A stretch of DNA of 37,660 bases. Origin: Alcanivoracaceae bacterium (GTDB lineage: Bacteria > Pseudomonadota > Gammaproteobacteria > Xanthomonadales > Marinicellaceae). The notes under the pieces are model-generated. The model worked only from the letters and a program-made list of their open reading frames with translations, had not been told where the DNA came from and did not search any database. Below, in pieces: positions 1-9,101 of the stretch. The translations under genes and the position numbers were made by a program. The stretch lies in assembly GCA_016763695.1 (NCBI GenBank), contig JAESTH010000180.1, forward strand, positions 1 through 37,660, given 5' to 3'. The first letter of the stretch is position 1. Each line of letters begins with the position of its first letter.

Positions 1-495
1 CTCTTCATCTGATTCAAAAAACAAAAATTGTGCAACACCTTCATTGGCATATATTTTGGCAGGTAGTGGCGTGGTATTTGAGAACTCCAGTGTGACGTGT
101 CCTTCCCACTCTGGCTCTAATGGTGTGACATTTACTATGATTCCACAACGTGCGTAGGTTGATTTGCCCAAACAGATGGTTAGTACATTTCTTGGTATTT
201 TAATGTATTCAACAGTTCTGGCTAAACAGAATGAATTGGGGGGAATGATACAGACATCAGATTTTATGTCGACAAAACTGTCAGGATCAAAATTTTTGGG
301 GTCAACAATGGTGGAATTTATATTGGTGAAGATTTTAAACTCATCAGCACATCTGACATCATAGCCATAACTGGATGTACCATAGGAAATTATTTTGTGG
401 TCTTTATCTGAGGTGATTTGCCCATCTTCAAAGGGGCTGATCATGGCCTGCTCTAGTGCCATGCGGCGAATCCATTTGTCTGATTTTATACTCAT
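1..495 (-). CDS. dcd: dCTP deaminase, 3' end cut by window edge
   Basis: Deaminates dCTP to dUTP in the cytosol, feeding dTMP synthesis. Translating the minus strand from the ATG at 495 gives 165 codons without a stop before the window edge. Family hallmarks are visible: [13 protein letters not shown] near residue 40, the phosphate-binding [10 protein letters not shown] near residue 110, and HVTLEFSN with the catalytic Glu near residue 138. The family is usually about 188 residues, so roughly the last 23 are outside the window. It lies 11 bp downstream of apbC on the same strand and is probably co-transcribed with it; apbC-dcd adjacency is familiar in gammaproteobacteria. Identity is secure. 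Confidence 0.95.
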   Translation of the reverse strand, partial: MSIKSDKWIRRMALEQAMISPFEDGQITSDKDHKIISYGTSSYGYDVRCADEFKIFTNINSTIVDPKNFDPDSFVDIKSDVCIIPPNSFCLARTVEYIKIPRNVLTICLGKSTYARCGIIVNVTPLEPEWEGHVTLEFSNTTPLPAKIYANEGVAQFLFFESDEE

Positions 496-506
496 GATTT
501 TACCCT

Positions 507-1550
507 TTATATGTTATGTAATTTAAGCTGTGGTATATCAAGGTTAATATTTACAGGGAGTTTTGCCAGTAGTTGTGCTGTTTTTAGTGCGATTTTCATG
601 CCTTTATCGGAGATCTCACTATCAACTCCCCATACATTTTCTGGCTTTCCGGTATCCATTTCCTGTCTTATATTAATATTTAATGGTAGTTGGCCCAATA
701 GGTGTGTATCAAATTTTTTCAACATTTTATCAGCAGCACCCTGTCCAAATATATGTGACTCATGTTGACAATTTGGACATTGGAAAACACTCATGTTTTC
801 AATGACGCCAAGTACAGGTATTTCAACTTTTTCAAACATGGCAAAAGCTTTTTGTGCATCAATCATGGAAATGTCCTGTGGTGTGGTCACAACAACTGTG
901 GCCGTAACTGGTATTTTTTGCACCATGGTTAATTGAATATCACCAGTGCCTGGTGGCAAGTCGATCAATAAGTAATCAACATTATTCCAACGGGTTTCCT
1001 CAACCATTTGCATCAATGCTTTGGTAATCATCGAGCCTCGCCATATGGCAGGTGATTCTTCATCTATCATGTAACCCAAGGACATACTTTGAATGCCATC
1101 AGCATTAACCGGGGTGAAACTTTTGTTATCTGGTGAACCCGGCTTACCATAATCCCCCAGCATTCTTGGCATGCTTGGGCCATATATGTCTGCATCCAAA
1201 ATAGCAACATTCGCGCCTAGCTTCTGTAAAGATTTTGCCAACATCACTGTCACTGTAGATTTTCCTACTCCACCTTTACCAGAGGCTATGGCTATTATGT
1301 TTTTAACACCATTAATTGGCTTAATGCCCTTTTTGCTTTTGTGAGTGCGAATAATTGATTGAAGCTGAAAGTCACTGTCATTGAGGCAATTCTTAATCAC
1401 TTCCTGCTGCTGTTGCTCGTAACCTTTGAAGGGGAATCTTAATTTTATTTTTAATTCAGGGTTCTCTAACACCTCAACGGCTGACTCATAGTTTAAATCT
1501 GTTAATGGATTGATGCTTGATTCTATGCATTTTTTGATTTTATTCGACAT
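507..1550 (-). CDS. apbC: Mrp/ApbC iron-sulfur cluster carrier P-loop ATPase
   Basis: Cytosolic ATPase of the Mrp/NBP35 family that carries [4Fe-4S] clusters to apo-proteins. The 347-residue product has a short N-terminal domain of about 85 residues resembling MIP18/DUF59. The deviant Walker [10 protein letters not shown] follows at residues 91-99, then [13 protein letters not shown] near 118-130 and DLPPGTGD near 197-204. The cluster-bridging CPNC is at C258/C261. The start is the ATG at 1550: GGAG lies six bases upstream, inside the last codons of pgi, which it overlaps by 11 bp. Translational coupling with pgi is therefore likely. The window carries many FeS proteins (FdxA, NifJ, the GltD-like enzyme) that could be clients; that link is inference. 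Confidence 0.94.
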   Translation of the reverse strand: MSNKIKKCIESSINPLTDLNYESAVEVLENPELKIKLRFPFKGYEQQQQEVIKNCLNDSDFQLQSIIRTHKSKKGIKPINGVKNIIAIASGKGGVGKSTVTVMLAKSLQKLGANVAILDADIYGPSMPRMLGDYGKPGSPDNKSFTPVNADGIQSMSLGYMIDEESPAIWRGSMITKALMQMVEETRWNNVDYLLIDLPPGTGDIQLTMVQKIPVTATVVVTTPQDISMIDAQKAFAMFEKVEIPVLGVIENMSVFQCPNCQHESHIFGQGAADKMLKKFDTHLLGQLPLNINIRQEMDTGKPENVWGVDSEISDKGMKIALKTAQLLAKLPVNINLDIPQLKLHNI

Positions 1551-3102
1551 TGCTGGCTCCTAGCACTCTGGATAAGAGTTGTTCGGTTGATTGATCTAAA
1601 TTCATGTATTTTATATTATCTTGTTGCATATGCTCAACAATATTTCTGGCAATTCTTTTTCCCAATTCAACACCTGGTTGATCGAAACAGTTGATGTTCC
1701 AGATAACTGATTGAACAAATATCATGTGTTCATACAGTGCTAACAATTGTCCCAGTGAACTGGCAGACATTTCTTTCAACAAGATGGTAGTACTTGGGCG
1801 GTTTCCTGGGCAATAACACTGTTTTTCATCACCATCATCATTGCCATTCATTAAAGCTGCCGATTGAGCTAACATGTTGATTAATAAAAAATCCTGTGAT
1901 TCTGATTTCTGTTCAATGACACCTATAAAATCAATTGGCAAGACATCTTTACCTTGATGAAATGCCTGAAAAAAAGCATGTTGAGAAAGCTGTCCATGTT
2001 CTCCAAATAACCAGGGTGAAGTAGAAAAGGACAGGTGTTTGCCATTAATATCAATCATTTTTCCATTACTTTCCATCATCAGCTGTTGTAGCCATGCAGG
2101 CAGGTTTTTCAATCTTATATCATAGGGGATAATCGCATAAGCAGACAGGTTCATAAAATTTCTGTACCAGACCGATATTAAGGCCATTAATACTGGTATA
2201 TTATTTTCTATTGATGTTTCTAAAAAGTGTTTGTCAATTTTTTCAGCTCCAGATAAAAATTCTGTAAATTTTTTCTTGCCTATTGCCATTAAAACGGGAA
2301 AACCAATGGATGACCAAACTGAAAATCGACCACCGGTGGCATGATCAAACATCATCACATGTGTCGCAGGGATATTAAAGTCTGCAGCTTTCTCTATGTT
2401 AGCTGTAGCAGCCACAAAGGATTGCTGGTTTGATTCTGGTTTATAACCATCGGTCTGTTGTAATAACTTATCAATGGACTCAGTATTGCGGATCGTCTCA
2501 ATGGTTCCCAGGCTTTTGGAACTGATACAAAATAGAGTCCGAGTCAGATCAATTGAGTTCAATATTGACTTGAGAGCCGTATCATCAACACAGGGATAAA
2601 AATAAATTTTTATATGATTATTGGTTTGTAGTTCACTCAGTGCCTGTACTGCCAGCTTTGGACCTAAGTAGGAGCCGCCAATACCAATATTGACTACGGC
2701 GGTAACTTTCTTACCAAAGGCCGTTAACCATTGGCCTGATGTGTATTTTTCGGCAACATCAAACATTGTTTGCCTGTCTTGTAAAATCTGTTTTGATGCC
2801 TGTTGTTTTCTTTGGGCGGTGTGAGTCGCTGGTTTATTTTCAGTGCTATTTATATTTTTACCAGCAAAGAGTGCATTTATCTTATCTTGTAAATTGGCAT
2901 ATTTCGATAAATCAAGGAGATGATTCAACACGGTTGAATTTAACCAGTTTTTGGAAAAATCAATAAAAATATCTTCAACCTCAAAACTGAAGTCGTTCAC
3001 TCTTTTTGAATCTTCTGCAAATAATGATTTTAAATCCATTAATGTTTCGTTGCTTGCCAGTTGTTTTAGTTTATTCCATTGTGCTAAGAAATTCTGATTC
3101 AT
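1540..3102 (-). CDS. pgi: Glucose-6-phosphate isomerase
   Basis: Interconverts glucose-6-phosphate and fructose-6-phosphate in glycolysis and gluconeogenesis. At 520 residues it is slightly shorter than the E. coli enzyme (549). The sugar-isomerase fold motifs are present: NIGIGGSYLGP at about 138-148, SSKSLGTIET at about 194-203, the signature GGRFSVWSSIG from 257, the catalytic-region ESNGK near 343, and QPGVELGK near the C-terminus. The start is the ATG at 3102, with no strong Shine-Dalgarno. The 3' end overlaps the start of apbC by 11 bp, making it the first gene of pgi-apbC-dcd. Its promoter should lie in 3103-3317, downstream of the folK terminator. Confidence 0.96.
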   Translation of the reverse strand: MNQNFLAQWNKLKQLASNETLMDLKSLFAEDSKRVNDFSFEVEDIFIDFSKNWLNSTVLNHLLDLSKYANLQDKINALFAGKNINSTENKPATHTAQRKQQASKQILQDRQTMFDVAEKYTSGQWLTAFGKKVTAVVNIGIGGSYLGPKLAVQALSELQTNNHIKIYFYPCVDDTALKSILNSIDLTRTLFCISSKSLGTIETIRNTESIDKLLQQTDGYKPESNQQSFVAATANIEKAADFNIPATHVMMFDHATGGRFSVWSSIGFPVLMAIGKKKFTEFLSGAEKIDKHFLETSIENNIPVLMALISVWYRNFMNLSAYAIIPYDIRLKNLPAWLQQLMMESNGKMIDINGKHLSFSTSPWLFGEHGQLSQHAFFQAFHQGKDVLPIDFIGVIEQKSESQDFLLINMLAQSAALMNGNDDGDEKQCYCPGNRPSTTILLKEMSASSLGQLLALYEHMIFVQSVIWNINCFDQPGVELGKRIARNIVEHMQQDNIKYMNLDQSTEQLLSRVLGASNVE

Positions 3103-3545
3103 ATTTTGAGTTTGTGTTATTTGCTAATGATTAATGTTTGACTGTCAATTAATTTCTCTCATGGAAAAGCTAGGTTTGACTAACTTCTTATATTAATCTC
3201 ATCAAACAACAGCTATTGTATGCAAACATCAAAGATAGGTCTAGGAGTCTATCCGAAAATAGAAAGTCTACTGCAAAAAAACTGGATTTGGAGCTATTTC
3301 CAAGGTTTTTATGCGCAATAAAAAAAACCCATCCAATTCCTGGATGGGTTCGAGTAATGCTATTTATTTGTTTATTTGCCCTGTAAGTGTTTTGTATGTG
3401 GAAATGAAAAGTAACCAATGACAAAACTTGATTGTATGTTAGCAACAGATTGACATTTATGCAACTTTTGTTTTGTTTTTAAGTAAAAACACCAAATTAG
3501 TGTAGCATAAATAATACTTATTGATATTTTGTTGTATTTTTACAA
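3103..3545. other. 443-bp gap between pgi and folK
   Basis: No convincing protein gene. An 85-codon minus-strand frame at 3188-3445 has unremarkable composition and runs straight through the terminator hairpin, so I treat it as chance. The part next to pgi (3103-3317) must hold the pgi promoter, but no clear -35/-10 pair stands out. The part between the folK stop and the hairpin (3351-3545) is about 195 bp of transcribed-looking sequence. It could be a long 3' UTR or host a small RNA that uses the hairpin as its terminator. Confidence 0.4.
3318..3350 (-). terminator. Rho-independent terminator after pcnB-folK
   Basis: On the minus strand the ten-base arms AACCCATCCA and TGGATGGGTT pair perfectly around a five-base loop. 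A run of T follows immediately (the A-run at 3321-3327 on the plus strand). Orientation fits the end of the folK transcript, although the hairpin sits about 200 bp past the folK stop. Confidence 0.88.
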
Positions 3546-4040
3546 CTAAATAATCGTAATTATATCGTTATCATGGGATTTACCCTCAACAAAATGTACC
3601 AATTGTCCTTGATTTGGAATGACCAGTGTTTTATCTAACTCAAAAAGTGGTACTAATACAAAGCTTCTTTCGGTTAAATATGGATGAGGAATGGTTAATT
3701 GTGGTTGTTTTACAACAATATCTTCATATAAAAGAATATCTATATCAATAGTCCTGGGTCCCCATTTTTCTTCCCTTACCCTGCCCATTTCGTTTTCTAT
3801 ATTTTGCAAAACCAATAAAAGTGCATTCGGTTCTAGTTTTGTCTTTATTGATATGACGGTATTGATGAAATCTTGCTGTCTGGTGTTACCCCATGCTTTT
3901 GTTAAATAAAAACTTGCCACCTTTATTAATTGAGTATCTTCAAGCAGTGAAATTTTTTTTATGGCCACATCAATGTTTTGTTTTAAATCACCAATATTGC
4001 TACCCAGTCCTAAATAACACTGAGTTGATTTACGTTTCAC
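3546..4040 (-). CDS. folK: 6-hydroxymethyl-7,8-dihydropterin pyrophosphokinase
   Basis: Transfers pyrophosphate from ATP to 6-hydroxymethyl-7,8-dihydropterin in folate synthesis. Motifs are YLGLGSNIGD at the N-terminus, the family signature KWGPRTIDIDILLYED, and IPHPYLTERSFVLVPLFEL. A longer frame opens at the ATG at 4118, but that adds 26 Lys/Gln-rich residues lying inside pcnB. I prefer the GTG at 4040: it forms a GTGA overlap with the pcnB stop (4037-4039) and gives 164 residues, the usual family size. There is no strong Shine-Dalgarno for the GTG, consistent with reinitiation after pcnB. The pcnB-folK pairing is common in gammaproteobacteria. Confidence 0.9.
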   Translation of the reverse strand: MKRKSTQCYLGLGSNIGDLKQNIDVAIKKISLLEDTQLIKVASFYLTKAWGNTRQQDFINTVISIKTKLEPNALLLVLQNIENEMGRVREEKWGPRTIDIDILLYEDIVVKQPQLTIPHPYLTERSFVLVPLFELDKTLVIPNQGQLVHFVEGKSHDNDIITII

Positions 4041-5281
4041 CTTTTGTTTTTGTGCTTTTTTTGAAATATTAACTCCCTCTGCTTGGTTTTTGTCAGGGTT
4101 TGGATATGTGTCCACCAATCCCCTAATGATTGCATCTCAGAACTTTCATGCTTGCGTAATAGTAAAAAATCATAAGCCGCCCTAAATCGCTGATGCTCCA
4201 GAGTAAAGAAAACTTTTTTACTCCTGATCTTGGTAAATCTAAATTGTAACAACCAAATATTACGGATGCCAATTTGCACGATTTTTGGGATGGTCAAATT
4301 TTTTCTGGATAATTCAAAAATCTCATTGGCTGCTTTATTCGTGGCATCATATTGCGGCATACCTTTGGTAAGAAACTTGTTGGTTTTAATAACTGCCAAA
4401 GGCCATAAAAAGCAGGCAAACAAAAAAATTGGTGTAACACTTTGACTGGCTTCAATTCTGGAATCAGTGCTTTTTAAGGCATTGTGTACAAATTTTATGT
4501 ATTGTGAGTCATTATTTATCTCCAGACAGGCTTGTGGAAATATATGTTGAAACAGTAACATTTCATTCATTAGTCCATAGGCTCCAAAGGCATTGCCACA
4601 ATGAAACAATTTGACTAGCTCATCAAACAACCGTGCAAGTGAGACGTTGGCTAGGGTGTGATGCTGTTCAAAAATGGCCTGTTTCATGCTCGTTGAAATC
4701 TTCATACCAAGTTTCACCTGAAACCTGATTGCCCTAATCATGCGAATAGGGTCTTCTATTATCCTTTGACTGTCATCTCCAATAAACTTCAGTTTTTGTC
4801 CTCTTATATCATCTACACCATCACAGTAGTCCAATATATTGGCATTTTCAATATCAAAATAAAGCGCATTACAGGTAAAATCTCTGCGCATAGCATCCTG
4901 GTCGATATTGCCAAAGACGTTATCCTTTATAATATGACCACGCTTGATGACTCTTTCGCTAGTTGCATCAATACCTCTAAAGGTAGCCACCTCATACATT
5001 TCTCTGTTGTGATAGACGTGCGCTAATCTAAAACGCCTGCCAATAATTCTACAATCGCGGTTGAAAATGGCTTTAATTTCATCTGGAGTGGCATTTGTGG
5101 CAATATCAAAATCTTTGGGATGTATCCCCAGAAGTAAATCCCTGACAGCACCACCAACAATATATGCCTGGTAATTATGATCCAGGAGTTTGGTAATAAT
5201 TGCTCTTGCAGAAGGCGAGATTTCATCGGTACTTATTCCATGTTCTGACTGGTTATAAGTTATAAGTTTGCTATTTATCAA
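4037..5281 (-). CDS. pcnB: Poly(A) polymerase I
   Basis: Adds 3' poly(A) tails to RNA and so promotes decay. The 414-residue class II nucleotidyltransferase carries YIVGGAVRDLLLG at 40-52 and DFD at 57-59 (the metal-binding Asp pair). Further along are GRRFRLAHVY at 81-90, RRDFTCNALYFD near 127 and DPIRMIRAIRF near 170. Poly(A) polymerase and CCA-adding enzymes look alike. The pairing with folK and the Lys/Arg-rich C-terminal tail favour PcnB. The only usable start is TTG at 5281, because an in-frame stop lies a few codons upstream and the next Met is internal. It aligns well with the E. coli N-terminus (SEHGIS versus EQHAIS). Confidence 0.92.
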   Translation of the reverse strand: MINSKLITYNQSEHGISTDEISPSARAIITKLLDHNYQAYIVGGAVRDLLLGIHPKDFDIATNATPDEIKAIFNRDCRIIGRRFRLAHVYHNREMYEVATFRGIDATSERVIKRGHIIKDNVFGNIDQDAMRRDFTCNALYFDIENANILDYCDGVDDIRGQKLKFIGDDSQRIIEDPIRMIRAIRFQVKLGMKISTSMKQAIFEQHHTLANVSLARLFDELVKLFHCGNAFGAYGLMNEMLLFQHIFPQACLEINNDSQYIKFVHNALKSTDSRIEASQSVTPIFLFACFLWPLAVIKTNKFLTKGMPQYDATNKAANEIFELSRKNLTIPKIVQIGIRNIWLLQFRFTKIRSKKVFFTLEHQRFRAAYDFLLLRKHESSEMQSLGDWWTHIQTLTKTKQRELIFQKKHKNKR

Positions 5282-5409
5282 TTTTTGTTTAAACTCTATA
5301 CTTTTTTCACTTTACCATTTGCTAATATAAGGCGATAATAGCATGCTAAAATTATTGAACTGTAAATTAAACCTTAATAAGGCTTGAGGCGAAACTGTTA
5401 CCATAACGA

Positions 5410-5425
5410 GGAAAATATATTTTCC
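5410..5425. promoter_or_regulatory. 16-bp perfect palindrome upstream of fdxA
   Basis: A perfectly self-complementary 16-mer (GGAAAATATATTTTCC) lies in the 220-bp divergent region between pcnB and fdxA, about 75 bp before the fdxA ATG. It could be an operator or a short hairpin. I do not recognise it as a named site. Confidence 0.4.
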
Positions 5426-5501
5426 GCTTTATATTAATTGTGACCATTCAAGTCTTAATTAACGCAAGTTTAACATTTCTAAAGAAGAATTGGAGAATTA
5501 A

Positions 5502-5825
5502 ATGACATTTGTGGTAACTGAAGCCTGCATAAAATGCAAATATACAGATTGTGTAGAAGTTTGTCCCGTTGACTGTTTTCATGAAGGGCCTAATTTTTTG
5601 GTTATTGATCCTGAAGAATGCATAGATTGCACCTTGTGTGAGCCTGAGTGTCCTATAGAGGCCATTTATCCTGAAGATGATTTGCCAGATGGTCAGGAGA
5701 AATTTATTCAAATAAATGCAGATTTATCTGAACAATGGCCAGTTATTACTCATATGGTAGATGCGCCAGATGATGCTGAGGAATGGGAAGCTGTGGTAGA
5801 TAAGCTGCATCTATTGGAAAAATGA
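5502..5825 (+). CDS. fdxA: 7Fe ferredoxin FdxA
   Basis: Small soluble electron carrier with one [3Fe-4S] and one [4Fe-4S] cluster. In the 107 residues the cysteines fall as in Azotobacter FdI-type ferredoxins: C9, C17, C21, then C25, and [12 protein letters not shown] at C40/C43/C46/C50. A further C12 lies between the first ligands. The C-terminal half is acidic, as in the family. The start ATG has GGAG eight bases upstream. It stands alone, divergent from pcnB. It is a candidate partner for the pyruvate:ferredoxin oxidoreductase at 22763-26356, but that link is inference. Confidence 0.95.
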   Translation: MTFVVTEACIKCKYTDCVEVCPVDCFHEGPNFLVIDPEECIDCTLCEPECPIEAIYPEDDLPDGQEKFIQINADLSEQWPVITHMVDAPDDAEEWEAVVDKLHLLEK

Positions 5826-5888
5826 AAGCAGTAACGCCATCTATGTTCATCACAAGGGTGGGTTGTTGCACAAATTGTGAAATTTAGC

Positions 5889-7487
5889 TTAACCTAAAAT
5901 AGTATCACTGATTTTTTCAGCAATCATAATAGTTGGGGCGTTAGTATTGCCAGATACTAAATTTGGCATAATTGATGCATCAACCACTCTAAGATTCTCA
6001 ATCCCATGTACTCTTAATTGATGATCAACCACGGCATATTCATCATTGCCCATTTTGCAAGTACCCACAGGGTGGTAAATTGTTTCAGCTTTGCTACGAA
6101 TAAAATGTTCAATTTCGGCATCTGACTGTATTTCATCCCCAGGAAATATCTCTGCATCCCTGTATTCATCAAACGTCGAACTTGAAAATATTTTTCTTTG
6201 AATTTCAAAACCTTTTTTCATGTATTCGAGATCATTGCTCTCTGATAGATAATTGGCAAATATCTTTATAGGTTGCATGGGGTTGTTTGATGCCAGTTTT
6301 AAACTGCCGCGACTTTGCGGACGTAAATAACACATATGTAGTGTATAACCGTTACCTTTAAGTCGGTTTCTACCATGATCATCCAATATGGCTGGAACAA
6401 AATGAAATTGCAAATCGGGCCATTGTTCTGACTTCGAATGGGTCTTTACATTGACGTTTAAAAAGCCACCTGCTTCAGCAGCATTGGAGGTTCCTGGGCC
6501 TGATTTATATAATAGATATTGTAAGCCTGCTTTTAATTCATTAATTCTGTCGTAGCTGACATTTTTTGAGCATCGCTGAACCAAGCAGATATCGAGATGA
6601 TCCTGTAAATTCTCGCCGACACCTTTTAAATCCAGTTTGGTTTTTATCGCATGCTGCTCAAGTTCTGCTGCATTACCGATTCCAGATAGCATTAGTATAT
6701 GTGGGGAATTCAGCGCACCACCACTAAGAATGACTTCTTGGTTAGCATAAATATTTTCAGTTTTACCTTTTCTTATCACCTCTACACCTTTGGCTATGGT
6801 GTCTTGCATGATGACCTTCTGGCAATAACTCTTTGTCCAGACAGTTAAATTTTTTCGTGTTTTGACTTCTGGAGTTAAGTAAGCTGTGGCCGATGAGTTT
6901 CTGACGCCGTTATTTTGGGTAACCTGATATAAACCAAATCCTCGCTGACGCTGACCATTAAAATCATCGCTTAAATCATAACCTTGTTGTTGACAGGCAG
7001 ATAAAAAGGCATCGGTAAGTTCGTTATGATGTTTTAAATCACTGACTTGCAAAGGCCCTGCATTGCCATGGTAATCGTTATTTATTCTGTGATTATTTTC
7101 ACTCTTGATAAAATAGGGTAAAACATCATCATAGCTCCAGCCATCATTACCCAGTTGCTGCCATAAATCATAATCTTCTCTATGGCCCCGGCAATAGCAC
7201 ATGGCATTGATCGAGCTAGAGCCCCCTAGCACCTTGCCCCGTGGCCAATAAAGCTTACGGTTATTGAGATGCGGTTCGGTTTCGGTATTATAGTCCCAGT
7301 TAAGGGATTTGATATTAACTATTTTCGAGATGCCCGCTGGCATATGTATAAAAGGGTGCCAGTCTTTATTGCCCGCTTCTAACAATAATACTTTACAATC
7401 TGGATTTGCAGATAATCTATTGGCAAGCACACAGCCAGCTGAACCCGCACCAACAATAATGTAATCAAAAGTTTTTTTTGTAGACAT
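5889..7487 (-). CDS. GMC-family FAD alcohol/choline dehydrogenase
   Basis: FAD-dependent oxidation of a primary alcohol, in the choline dehydrogenase branch of the GMC family. In 532 residues the ADP-binding GAGSAG is at 13-18, followed by WPRGKVLGGSSSINAM near 80-95 and SGGALNSPHILMLSGIG near 255-270 (both GMC signatures). The active-site HPVGTCKMG is near residue 470, and SGNTNAPTIMIAEKI is at the C-terminus. No betB or betI neighbours are present, so a glycine-betaine role is unsupported; the substrate could be another aliphatic alcohol. The Shine-Dalgarno before the ATG at 7487 is weak. The gene ends 60 bp from the convergent fdxA stop. Confidence 0.9.
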   Translation of the reverse strand: MSTKKTFDYIIVGAGSAGCVLANRLSANPDCKVLLLEAGNKDWHPFIHMPAGISKIVNIKSLNWDYNTETEPHLNNRKLYWPRGKVLGGSSSINAMCYCRGHREDYDLWQQLGNDGWSYDDVLPYFIKSENNHRINNDYHGNAGPLQVSDLKHHNELTDAFLSACQQQGYDLSDDFNGQRQRGFGLYQVTQNNGVRNSSATAYLTPEVKTRKNLTVWTKSYCQKVIMQDTIAKGVEVIRKGKTENIYANQEVILSGGALNSPHILMLSGIGNAAELEQHAIKTKLDLKGVGENLQDHLDICLVQRCSKNVSYDRINELKAGLQYLLYKSGPGTSNAAEAGGFLNVNVKTHSKSEQWPDLQFHFVPAILDDHGRNRLKGNGYTLHMCYLRPQSRGSLKLASNNPMQPIKIFANYLSESNDLEYMKKGFEIQRKIFSSSTFDEYRDAEIFPGDEIQSDAEIEHFIRSKAETIYHPVGTCKMGNDEYAVVDHQLRVHGIENLRVVDASIMPNLVSGNTNAPTIMIAEKISDTILG

Positions 7488-7526
7488 GTTATATTTAATT
7501 AATATTGATTAATTTTTATTCATAAG

Positions 7527-8264
7527 TTATTTGGCTATAAGCCCCATTTCTTTCGCTTCTTGTTCGATCAAATACTTCATTATATTGATAATTTCATCTC
7601 TGTTGCGGATTTTGGTTGAGATCTTATATTTGCCATTGACAACCAATGTTGGTGTGCCTGTGACTTGCATTTGAAAGCCCATTTTATCTGCTTTTCTTTG
7701 TTTTGAATCTAAGATAAAGGAATTGGCTGTACTTAAAAACTCGCCTTTATCAATCGCCAATACTTGAGAGTACCATTCCGCCAACTCATCAATTGAGTTG
7801 AATCTTTTATGTTCGTTATGAATGGCCTCAAATAATTTTGTATGGGACTTTTCTGTTATCCCCATCACTTCCGCTGTTAAATAAGCTTGCTGCAGGTTTG
7901 CCCAGCCTTGCTGAAAATTTAATGGGACTCTTTGTAATTTCGCGTGTTGTGGTATTGTTTCTAACCACTTATCCATAAAGGGTTCAAAATAAAAACAATG
8001 TGGGCAAGTGTAACCAAAAAACTCATAAACCACGACCTGCTCAGTATTTTCTGTTGCATATGGACTCTTTAAAAGATCATAATCTTTCCCTAATTTATAT
8101 GGCGATCCCTCAGGCTCTTCTTGTGGTTCAATTGTTGTTTCTTCACTTGTTTGCTTGGATTTTAGCAAATCATATTCAGCGTTCAGCTCATCTGCATCAT
8201 TATCCTTGTTTCCACAAGAAGACAAAACAACAGCAAGAAAAAATATTACCAATAAAAATTTCAC
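7527..8264 (-). CDS. DsbA-like thiol oxidoreductase, predicted lipoprotein
   Basis: Thioredoxin-fold disulfide oxidoreductase, predicted to be membrane-anchored in the envelope. I take the GTG at 8264 as start: GAGG sits six bases upstream, and the product then opens with a classic lipoprotein signal (MKFLLVIFFLAVVLSSC, lipidated Cys at 17). An ATG at 8300 would add 12 residues before the signal. A spacer of about 60 acidic residues follows, then FFGYTCPHC (active-site CPHC at 87-90) and the cis-Pro loop TGTPTLVV, 245 residues in all. It is a paralogue of the next upstream gene, sharing the YEFFGY.CPHC, EHKRF and STANSF blocks. The lipid anchor and acidic linker distinguish it from that soluble copy. 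Confidence 0.86.
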   Translation of the reverse strand: MKFLLVIFFLAVVLSSCGNKDNDADELNAEYDLLKSKQTSEETTIEPQEEPEGSPYKLGKDYDLLKSPYATENTEQVVVYEFFGYTCPHCFYFEPFMDKWLETIPQHAKLQRVPLNFQQGWANLQQAYLTAEVMGITEKSHTKLFEAIHNEHKRFNSIDELAEWYSQVLAIDKGEFLSTANSFILDSKQRKADKMGFQMQVTGTPTLVVNGKYKISTKIRNRDEIINIMKYLIEQEAKEMGLIAK

Positions 8265-8384
8265 ATCACACCTCAATATATTTCTTAAATTATTACCCAT
8301 TCATCACATGAAGAGGCTTTGGCCCATGCATGTTTTATTGGGCAGTTGAACTGGCATCAACTACCCATTTATATGTTTTTGAGC

Positions 8385-9038
8385 CTATTTAACCAGTCCC
8401 ATGTTCATTGCTTCCTGATTAGATAAAAAACTTGCCACATCCAACACTGCATTATGGGTTCCTAGTTCCTTAACATTGGGTTTGTATTTGCCATTAATCA
8501 CCAATGATGGCGTTGATGATATTTTCATTTTTTGCATGAGGTTATTTGACTGGCGTACTTTAGAGTCAATCATAAAAGAGTTGGCAGTAGAAAGAAAAGC
8601 ATCTCTGTCTATTGAAAACTTGTCGGCATACCAACTGGCAATATCTTCTATTGTTCTAAAGCGTTTATGTTCTTTATGCAGTGCATCAAACATGGCTTGA
8701 TGAGTTTTTTCTGCAATACCCATGGTTTCAGAAGTGTAATAAGCTTTAGCAAAAATATCCCAACCTGGTTGAAAAACCACAGGAATTCTAACTAGCTTTA
8801 CATGTTTTGGTAATTTTTTGTGCCAAGGCTTAACAAAAGCCTGAAAACTGGAACAATGAGGGCATTTGTAACCAAAAAATTCATAAACAATCACCTGCTC
8901 CTGGTTTGCGGTTTCATAGGCAGGGTTAAGCTCAGTGTAGTGTTTGCCATTGATGAATGTTTGTGTACTAGCCTGATTATTTTGACTAAATACAGCAAAA
9001 ACACTAAACATTAATAATACTAAAACTAATTTTTTCAT
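8385..9038 (-). CDS. dsbA: Thiol:disulfide interchange protein DsbA
   Basis: Periplasmic disulfide-bond oxidase. The 217-residue product has a cleavable signal peptide (hydrophobic residues 4-18), the active site CPHC at 59-62 inside YEFFGYKCPHC, an inserted helical domain, and the cis-Pro loop SSTPSLVING. It lies between cytochrome c4 and the lipoprotein DsbA on the same strand, with gaps of 63 and 120 bp, so the three are probably one transcription unit. The c4-dsbA-dsbA order is familiar from Xanthomonadales-like genomes (recollection). No dsbB is visible in the window. Confidence 0.92.
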   Translation of the reverse strand: MKKLVLVLLMFSVFAVFSQNNQASTQTFINGKHYTELNPAYETANQEQVIVYEFFGYKCPHCSSFQAFVKPWHKKLPKHVKLVRIPVVFQPGWDIFAKAYYTSETMGIAEKTHQAMFDALHKEHKRFRTIEDIASWYADKFSIDRDAFLSTANSFMIDSKVRQSNNLMQKMKISSTPSLVINGKYKPNVKELGTHNAVLDVASFLSNQEAMNMGLVK

Positions 9039-9101
9039 TTATAAATCTCGACTTTTTTTATTGAATTTTTTTGACCGTTATTTTGTTGTAAAGTTCAAAT
9101 A

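Noticed and set aside
3243-3262. 18-of-20 match in inverted orientation to 33315-33334
   Set aside because: A rough estimate gives about two such matches by chance in a window this size, so it is not evidence of a dispersed repeat.
3188-3445. 85-codon minus-strand frame between pgi and folK
   Set aside because: It runs through a perfect terminator hairpin, has no ribosome site and shows no domain-like pattern.
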